Assembly: GCA_023230245.1 (NCBI GenBank)
Contig: JALNXT010000009.1
Span: 1-14,256 of the forward strand
DNA length: 14,256 nt
Reading direction: 5' to 3'
From: Candidatus Cloacimonadota bacterium
Lineage (GTDB): Bacteria; Cloacimonadota; Cloacimonadia; Cloacimonadales; Cloacimonadaceae
Both the position numbers and the translations under genes were made by a program. The notes below the pieces were generated by a model that had not been told where the DNA came from, searched no databases, and worked only from the letters and a program-made list of their open reading frames with translations. Below, in pieces: positions 6,495 to 11,676 of this stretch. Numbering within the stretch: position 1 is the stretch's first letter; each line of letters starts with the position of its first letter.

Positions 6495-7895
6495 ATGGAT
6501 TACCGCATTGCAGATATAAACCTTGCCTCATGGGGACGCAAAGAAATAACACTTGCAGAAGTTGAAATGCCCGGTCTTATTGCGCTAAAAGAACGCTATG
6601 GTAGTACTAAGCCTCTTTTGGGTGCAAAGATCACAGGCAGCCTTCATATGACCGTTCAAACCGCTGTATTAATTGAAACCCTGATAGAGCTTGGCGCATC
6701 CGTGCGTTGGGCAAGCTGCAATATATTCTCTACTCAGGATCATGCAGCCGCAGCAATGGCAGAGCGTGGCATCCCTGTTTTTGCCTGGAAGGGTGAAGAC
6801 CTTAAAGAATACTGGTGGTGCACCTTACAGGCACTATCCTGGGACGATGCCCCTGATCTGATTATTGACGATGGGGGAGATGCCACCCTGATGGTTCATG
6901 AAGGTTACAGGCTGGAAAACCTCTATGCAGCAAATGGTGTACTTCCCAAAGCTGATTCAAGCGTTGAAGAAATGCGCTTAGTGCAAGAACTGATTATCTC
7001 CGGCATAGAGGCAGACCCTACAAAGTGGCATCGGGCAGCAAAGAAAATAAAGGGTGTAAGCGAGGAAACCACAACTGGTGTAAATCGTTTGTATCAGATG
7101 TTTTCCGCGGGTGAATTGCTGTTCCCCGCGATCAATGTGAACGATTCAGTTACTAAATCAAAGTTTGATAATCTTTATGGTTGCCGTGAGTCCTTAGCTG
7201 ATGGCATTAAGCGCGGTACAGACATCATGGTTGCTGGCAAGATTGTGATGATTTGCGGTTATGGTGATGTGGGCAAGGGTTGCGCACAATCCATGCGCGG
7301 TTTCGGAGCAAGGGTAATTGTCAGTGAAATAGATCCCATTTGTGCGCTACAGGCAGCTATGGAAGGATTCGAAGTAAATATCTTGGATAACGTGATTGAA
7401 GAAGCAGATATCATTGTAACGGCAACAGGCAATTGTGATGTAATTCGCGTTGACCACATGATGAAAATGAAATCCAATGCTATCTTATGCAACATCGGGC
7501 ACTTTGATAATGAGATCCAAGTGACTAAGCTTTTCGAATTGGAAAATGTGGAAAAGGTCAATATTAAACCTCAAGTGGATTTGATCAAACTCCCCAATGA
7601 TAAGGCGATTATCTTGCTTTCGGAAGGGCGCTTGGTAAACCTTGGCAATGCCACGGGGCATCCTTCTTTTGTGATGAGCTGTTCCTTTAGCAACCAAGTA
7701 TTAGCGCAGATGAATCTGTGGGCAGAGCAACACGAACTTGGCGTTTATACCCTTCCGAAATATCTGGATGAAGAAGTGGCGAGATTGCATCTTGCCAAGC
7801 TTGGTGTTCAGCTTACCACGCTCTCCAAAAAACAAGCTTCATATATAGGCGTTCCCATTGAGGGGCCTTATAAAAGCGATCTTTACCGTTACTAA
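6495..7895 (+). CDS. ahcY: S-adenosylhomocysteine hydrolase (adenosylhomocysteinase)
   Basis: The enzyme splits S-adenosylhomocysteine into adenosine and homocysteine with a bound NAD, removing the product inhibitor of methyltransferases. The 466 residues carry all family landmarks: LHMTVQTAVLIETL (50-63), CNIFSTQDHAAAA (75-87), DDGGDAT (125-131), SEETTTGVNRLY (189-200), the Lys/Asp/Asn segment at 221-226, the NAD-binding GYGDVGKG (255-262), CNIGHFDNE (332-340), GNATGHPSFVMS (384-395), and the C-terminal PYKSDLYRY (458-466), whose Lys and Tyr reach the NAD of the neighbouring subunit in the tetramer. AGGAG lies six bases before the ATG. It is the first gene of a tight cluster: the antiterminator gene starts three bases after its stop. 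A methyl-cycle enzyme heading a sugar-nucleotide operon is not an obvious pairing. Confidence 0.97.
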   Translation: MDYRIADINLASWGRKEITLAEVEMPGLIALKERYGSTKPLLGAKITGSLHMTVQTAVLIETLIELGASVRWASCNIFSTQDHAAAAMAERGIPVFAWKGEDLKEYWWCTLQALSWDDAPDLIIDDGGDATLMVHEGYRLENLYAANGVLPKADSSVEEMRLVQELIISGIEADPTKWHRAAKKIKGVSEETTTGVNRLYQMFSAGELLFPAINVNDSVTKSKFDNLYGCRESLADGIKRGTDIMVAGKIVMICGYGDVGKGCAQSMRGFGARVIVSEIDPICALQAAMEGFEVNILDNVIEEADIIVTATGNCDVIRVDHMMKMKSNAILCNIGHFDNEIQVTKLFELENVEKVNIKPQVDLIKLPNDKAIILLSEGRLVNLGNATGHPSFVMSCSFSNQVLAQMNLWAEQHELGVYTLPKYLDEEVARLHLAKLGVQLTTLSKKQASYIGVPIEGPYKSDLYRY

Positions 7896-7898
7896 GCT

Positions 7899-8468
7899 AT
7901 GGCGACACACACACCCGTTCTAATTGATGAATTGTATGGCGAATTAATACTCCCCGAAGGCGATTCCAGATGGGTGGTGATTCACACAAAGCCCCGCTGT
8001 GAAAAGAAACTTGCGGAATATGCAAGGCAAAACGAGATTACTTATTACCTGCCACAGTTTACCGCTAGCAGGATATACCAACGCCGGAAAGTGAATTTTG
8101 CCAACGTGATGTTTCCCGGCTATCTGTTTGTTATTTTGGATATTCCCCAAAGGCAAACGCTAAGCATATCGGGTTATGTTGTTAGCTTTATTAAGGTGGT
8201 GGATCAGAGAGAACTCCTTGATGATCTACTTAACCTCAACAAAAGTAAAACTAAAAAAGCTGACGTTCTGCCAGGCTTTTGGCTATCAAAAGGATTGGAA
8301 GTGGAGATTACTGCTGGTGCTTTTAAGGGCACAAAGGGCGTTGTTGAAAGCCACGAGAAGCTTTCGGAAGTTCATTTGCAAGTGAATATGCTGCATCAGG
8401 CAGTTTTGGTGAAGATAAATCCCAAAGATGTGAAAGTCTTAGGTGAATATGAGATTGTAGAGGGCTAA
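7899..8468 (+). CDS. NusG-family specialised antiterminator (RfaH/UpxY-like)
   Basis: The 189-residue protein has an NGN domain (about 23-115) with the opening WVVIHTKPRCEKKLAEY (25-41) and MFPGYLFV (71-78), the latter typical of RfaH, UpxY and related paralogues. A linker follows, then a KOW domain (about 130-180) beginning GLEVEITAGAFKGTKGVV (132-149). Housekeeping NusG is usually encoded beside secE and the L11/L1 ribosomal genes, which are absent here. Specialised paralogues usually sit in the polysaccharide operons whose transcription they help to complete, and here the next two genes are nucleotide-sugar enzymes. It binds RNA polymerase and should act in the cytoplasm. The start follows the ahcY stop by three bases without a clear Shine-Dalgarno, which suggests translational coupling. 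The first ~22 residues precede the NGN fold and may be a small extension, or a later start may be used. Confidence 0.88.
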   Translation: MATHTPVLIDELYGELILPEGDSRWVVIHTKPRCEKKLAEYARQNEITYYLPQFTASRIYQRRKVNFANVMFPGYLFVILDIPQRQTLSISGYVVSFIKVVDQRELLDDLLNLNKSKTKKADVLPGFWLSKGLEVEITAGAFKGTKGVVESHEKLSEVHLQVNMLHQAVLVKINPKDVKVLGEYEIVEG

Positions 8469-8470
8469 GC

Positions 8471-9412
8471 ATGAAAATACTTCTTACCGGTGGAGCCGGA
8501 TTCATTGCCTCTCATGTTGCTGATGCGTATTTGGAAGCGGGACATGATGTCGTAATTATAGATAATCTGTCTAGCGGGCAACTCCGTAATCTAAACCCCA
8601 AAGCCACTTTCTATCAAATGGATATCTGCGACCCGGCAATTGGGCAAGTATTCGAAACTGAACAACCGGATATAGTGAATCATCATGCAGCTCAGGTAAG
8701 TGTGCCACTCTCAATAACGAATCCCATATATGACGCCGAAGTGAATGTGAAAGGCGTGATCAATATTCTGGAAAATTGCGTTAAGTACCCGGTTAAGAAG
8801 CTTATCTACATCTCTTCTGGTGGCGCTATGTACGGAGAAGCGGACCAAACGCCCACAACCGAGACTTATCCTCCCAAACCACTATCAGTTTACGCTATTC
8901 ACAAGCTGATGGGCGAAAGATATCTGGAGTTTTACCACCATCAATATGATCTGGATTTCACGGTTCTGCGTTATGCTAATGTATATGGACCCAGGCAGGT
9001 GTCGCATGGCGAGGCAGGGGTTGTTTCTCTCTTTGTAGAACTGTTGCTGGCCGGCAAAACACCATCTATATGCAGGTATCCAGACCAACCCAGAGGCATG
9101 ATACGCGATTATGTTTATGTGGGAGATGTGGTGAAAGCTAACTTAGCAGCTCTGGATAAAGGTACTAATCAGGCTTTCAATATTGGAACCTGCGTAACGA
9201 CTACTACAGTAGATTTATACAATGAAATAGATAGCCTATTACAGACCCATATTGCCCCTCTTTTTAGTGATGCCAGAAAGGGCGACCTAAGGGTTTCTCT
9301 CTTAGATATATCAAAAGCAAAAGCGATTTTAAACTGGAAACCAAATACAAACCTGAAAGATGGTTTGGAACAGGTAATTGCATACTTCAAACAAATTAGT
9401 AACAATGGATAG
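8471..9412 (+). CDS. NAD-dependent nucleotide-sugar epimerase/dehydratase (GalE-like)
   Basis: An extended short-chain dehydrogenase of 313 residues, the usual size of UDP-hexose 4-epimerases. The Rossmann opening is LLTGGAGFIASH (4-15), where the third Gly of GxxGxxG is Ala, a variant seen in other members. Asp31 in IIDNLSSG binds the NAD ribose. The catalytic triad is visible as Ser115/Ser116 in YISSGGAMYGE (113-123) and Y141-x-x-x-K145 in VYAIHKLMGERY (140-151). Further family motifs are LRYANVYGPRQ (166-176) and RDYVYVGDV (212-220). The substrate could be UDP-glucose/galactose, a uronic acid or an N-acetyl sugar; the sequence alone does not decide. GAGGG (8460-8464) inside the preceding gene's end provides a ribosome binding site, and the gap to that gene is two bases. 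The adjacent UDP-glucose dehydrogenase makes a UDP-uronic acid 4-epimerase role attractive. Confidence 0.9.
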   Translation: MKILLTGGAGFIASHVADAYLEAGHDVVIIDNLSSGQLRNLNPKATFYQMDICDPAIGQVFETEQPDIVNHHAAQVSVPLSITNPIYDAEVNVKGVINILENCVKYPVKKLIYISSGGAMYGEADQTPTTETYPPKPLSVYAIHKLMGERYLEFYHHQYDLDFTVLRYANVYGPRQVSHGEAGVVSLFVELLLAGKTPSICRYPDQPRGMIRDYVYVGDVVKANLAALDKGTNQAFNIGTCVTTTTVDLYNEIDSLLQTHIAPLFSDARKGDLRVSLLDISKAKAILNWKPNTNLKDGLEQVIAYFKQISNNG

Positions 9413-9415
9413 ATT

Positions 9416-10753
9416 ATGAAACTAGCAGTAATTGGCAGCGGATATGTAGGGCTAACAAGCGGTGCTTGTTTTGCAGAGATGGGTAGCAATGTTATATGCG
9501 TTGATAAAGACGAAAACAAAATTAGCATGCTGAATGCCGGTAAGATACCCATTCACGAACCTGGTTTGGAAGAAATGGTAAACCGGAACGTGGCTGCAGG
9601 AAGGCTGTCTTTCACCACCGATATGAAAACAGCGGTGGATGAATCTCGTATAATCTTTATCGCTGTAGGCACTCCCCCTGATGAAGATGGCTCTGCTGAT
9701 TTGCAATATGTGCTAGCCGCAGCTTCAGAGATAGCCTCTTTAATGAATGCAGCTAAAATTATTGTTAACAAATCTACGGTACCGGTTGGAACTGCTGATT
9801 TGGTGCGAAACAAGATGCTAGAGGTTCTGCGAGAAAGAGGGGTTGATATCCCCTTCGACGTAGTGTCTAATCCCGAATTCCTTAAAGAAGGATCTGCAAT
9901 AGATGACTTTATGAAACCCGACAGAGTGGTTATTGGCACCGATAAAGTGGAAGTGGGCGAAACAATGAGAGCCTTATATGCATCTTTTTGCAGGACACGT
10001 GACAGAGTATTGGTAATGAATATTCGCTCCTCTGAGATGACCAAATATGCAGCCAATGCACTTCTCGCCACAAAGATATCCTTTATCAACGAGATATCAC
10101 GCTTATGCGATGAATACGGTGCAGATGTAAGCGAAGTTCGCAGTGGTATTGGAAGCGACACCAGGATAGGCTATCAGTTTATCTACCCCGGGGTGGGCTA
10201 TGGCGGAAGCTGTTTTCCCAAAGACATAAAAGCGCTTATACACATGGCAGACCAAAAAGGTTATGATTCCCTAATTCTAAAAGCAGTCGAAGAAGTTAAT
10301 GCAAGACAAAAAATGATTCTCGTACAGAAGGTACAGAAACACTTTGGCACCAATCTTAGCGGTAAATGTTTTGCTATTTGGGGCTTAGCCTTCAAGCCTC
10401 AGACAGATGATATGCGTGAAGCTCCTTCTGTGGTGATTATCAATGAACTTATTGCCCTGGGTGCCACCATTAAAGCTTATGATCCGGTTGCCATGAACGA
10501 AGCTGCTCGCATCTTTAACAACAACCCTAAGGTGATACTTTGCGACAGCGAATATCAGGCTCTGGAAAATGCCGACGCACTGTTGCTAATTACAGAATGG
10601 CACCAATTCCGCTATCCTGATTTTACCAAGATAGCTGATCTCTTAAAGAGCAAGGTGATATTCGACGGGAGAAACTTATACAATCCTTCGATCGTACGCG
10701 AGTTGGGTTTCAGTTATTATGCGATAGGCAGACCGTCTCCAGACATACAGTAA
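9416..10753 (+). CDS. ugd: UDP-glucose 6-dehydrogenase
   Basis: The enzyme oxidises UDP-glucose twice with NAD to UDP-glucuronate, a precursor for acidic capsule and exopolysaccharide. The 445-residue protein shows the three expected parts: N-terminal Rossmann domain opening MKLAVIGSGYVGLTSG (1-16) with Asp30 for NAD and AVGTPPDEDGSADL (83-96); a central domain with SNPEFLKEGSAIDDF (151-165), EMTKYAANALLATKISFINE (207-226; catalytic Lys and Asn) and the nucleophile Cys266 in GYGGSCFPKD (261-270); and a C-terminal UDP-binding domain opening WGLAFKPQTDDMREAPS (322-338). A related enzyme, UDP-ManNAc dehydrogenase, is less likely because of the central motifs. The gene starts three bases after the epimerase stop with no strong Shine-Dalgarno, so coupling is likely, and it is the last gene before a terminator. 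Confidence 0.95.
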   Translation: MKLAVIGSGYVGLTSGACFAEMGSNVICVDKDENKISMLNAGKIPIHEPGLEEMVNRNVAAGRLSFTTDMKTAVDESRIIFIAVGTPPDEDGSADLQYVLAAASEIASLMNAAKIIVNKSTVPVGTADLVRNKMLEVLRERGVDIPFDVVSNPEFLKEGSAIDDFMKPDRVVIGTDKVEVGETMRALYASFCRTRDRVLVMNIRSSEMTKYAANALLATKISFINEISRLCDEYGADVSEVRSGIGSDTRIGYQFIYPGVGYGGSCFPKDIKALIHMADQKGYDSLILKAVEEVNARQKMILVQKVQKHFGTNLSGKCFAIWGLAFKPQTDDMREAPSVVIINELIALGATIKAYDPVAMNEAARIFNNNPKVILCDSEYQALENADALLLITEWHQFRYPDFTKIADLLKSKVIFDGRNLYNPSIVRELGFSYYAIGRPSPDIQ

Positions 10754-10754
10754 C

Positions 10755-10792
10755 AGCACTCGCCTCGAGTGCTAACAGCCGAGGTAGGCTGT
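10755..10792 (-). repeat. Two-hairpin module, copy B (inverted relative to copy A)
   Basis: Read on the plus strand, AGCACTCG (10755-10762), loop CCT, CGAGTGCT (10766-10773) form eight perfect pairs. One base later ACAGCC (10775-10780), loop GAGGTA, GGCTGT (10787-10792) form six pairs. In reverse complement this is the same order, spacing and stem pattern as 3144-3180. The first stem begins one base after the ugd stop codon. Confidence 0.7.
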
Positions 10793-10833
10793 CGTTAAAA
10801 TTCATTCGCAGGAACGGAGTCCTACGCTACTTG

Positions 10834-10866
10834 GGAGTTCCGGTCTCCATTGGAATTCAGGTCTCC
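10834..10866. repeat. Imperfect 15-base direct repeat in the ugd/sirtuin spacer
   Basis: GGAGTTCCGGTCTCC (10834-10848) and GGAATTCAGGTCTCC (10852-10866) differ at two positions and repeat with an 18-base period. They lie between convergent genes. The 209-base spacer 10754-10962 is otherwise a chain of small hairpins, including GGCC GGAAA GGCC near 10868-10880 and CGACG AGGG CGTCG at 10916-10929, and holds no open frame of note. Confidence 0.6.
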
Positions 10867-10879
10867 TGGCCGGAAAGGC

Positions 10880-10909
10880 CTGTGGGTGTCCTCACCCCCA
10901 GTTTCTTTT
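10880..10909 (+). terminator. Terminator of the ahcY-ugd operon
   Basis: CTGTGGGTG (10880-10888) pairs with CACCCCCAG (10893-10901) around the loop TCCT, eight of nine positions paired, followed at once by TTTCTTTT (10902-10909). This is the layout of an intrinsic terminator for plus-strand transcription, 127 bases after the ugd stop. Confidence 0.7.
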
Positions 10910-10937
10910 GACTACCGACGAGGGCGTCGATAGGCCT

Positions 10938-10957
10938 TGCCTGCAAGGACGCAGGCA
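10938..10957. other. Hairpin downstream of the sirtuin gene
   Basis: TGCCTGC (10938-10944) and GCAGGCA (10951-10957) form seven perfect pairs around a 6-base loop, five bases beyond the minus-strand stop at 10963. It could end the minus-strand transcript, but no T-run follows on that strand, so termination is uncertain. Confidence 0.4.
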
Positions 10958-10962
10958 TCCTA

Positions 10963-11676
10963 TTATGGAGCTGTCCATTCTTTCACTAAAGCAGGGAGCA
11001 CCTCTCCAGATTTGCCTTGATGGAATTCGTCGATAAAGGATAGATTATCGGGTGCTTCCAGATTTATGGCGATAGTCTTTGCTCCCATCAGCTTTGCAGT
11101 CATCACAAAGCCCGCAGCTGGATATACAAGCCCACTAGTGCCAATGATGATAAACACATCACACTTTTTGAGGCTATGCTCGATTTCGGATAAGAAATAG
11201 GGGATTTCCCCAAACCACACAATATCAGGCCTAAGATAGGCACCACATTTGGGGCATAGGGGAATTGCAATATCAGGGTCGGTATCATGCAGCTTAAACT
11301 TGGCTCTGCATGTGGTGCAAAAACAAGAATTCAAGTTTCCATGCATCTCAAGGGGGTTTTTGCTACCTGCGGCACTATGCAAACCATCCACATTTTGGGT
11401 TACCAAACTGAAGTGCTGTGCATAATAATGCTCCATTTCCACCAGGGCATAATGTGCTGCATTAGGCTTTGTGGAGTTGCTATCTTCCCATCTCTGGCGA
11501 TAGAACTTCCATACTAACGCGGGGTCTTTTTCAAAACCACTCCACGTGGCGACATCTTCCACCTTATGATTTTCCCACAAACCGCCGGACTCACGAAAAG
11601 TGCGAATTCCAGATTCTGCACTGATGCCAGCACCGGTGAGCACAACTACTTTTGTAGTTCGAGAAAGTCTCATCAT
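10963..11676 (-). CDS. cobB: NAD-dependent protein deacylase, sirtuin family
   Basis: Sirtuins remove acyl groups from protein lysines using NAD, yielding nicotinamide and O-acyl-ADP-ribose. The 237-residue cytoplasmic protein is the usual bacterial length. Motifs are VLTGAGISAESGIRTFR (12-28) for NAD, TQNVDGLH (93-100), the catalytic His112 in EMHGNL (110-115), a zinc site of C120-x-x-C123 and C141-x-x-C144, FGEIP (155-159) and IIGTSGLVYPAAGF (177-190). Tyr59 and Arg62 in FYRQRW match the Y-x-x-R acyl-pocket signature of SIRT5/CobB-type enzymes that accept succinyl or malonyl lysine. The start overlaps the stop of the upstream peptidase gene in ATGA; the second Met, one codon on, is an equally possible start. 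Confidence 0.95.
   Translation of the reverse strand: MMRLSRTTKVVVLTGAGISAESGIRTFRESGGLWENHKVEDVATWSGFEKDPALVWKFYRQRWEDSNSTKPNAAHYALVEMEHYYAQHFSLVTQNVDGLHSAAGSKNPLEMHGNLNSCFCTTCRAKFKLHDTDPDIAIPLCPKCGAYLRPDIVWFGEIPYFLSEIEHSLKKCDVFIIIGTSGLVYPAAGFVMTAKLMGAKTIAINLEAPDNLSFIDEFHQGKSGEVLPALVKEWTAP

Noticed and set aside
9169..9552. 127-codon minus-strand frame across the epimerase/ugd junction
   Set aside because: Antisense to two well-supported genes, with no motif or ribosome binding site.
9553..10161. 202-codon open frame on the minus strand
   Set aside because: It is fully antisense to the clearly identified ugd gene and shows no domain of its own, so it is a shadow of that gene's codon bias.
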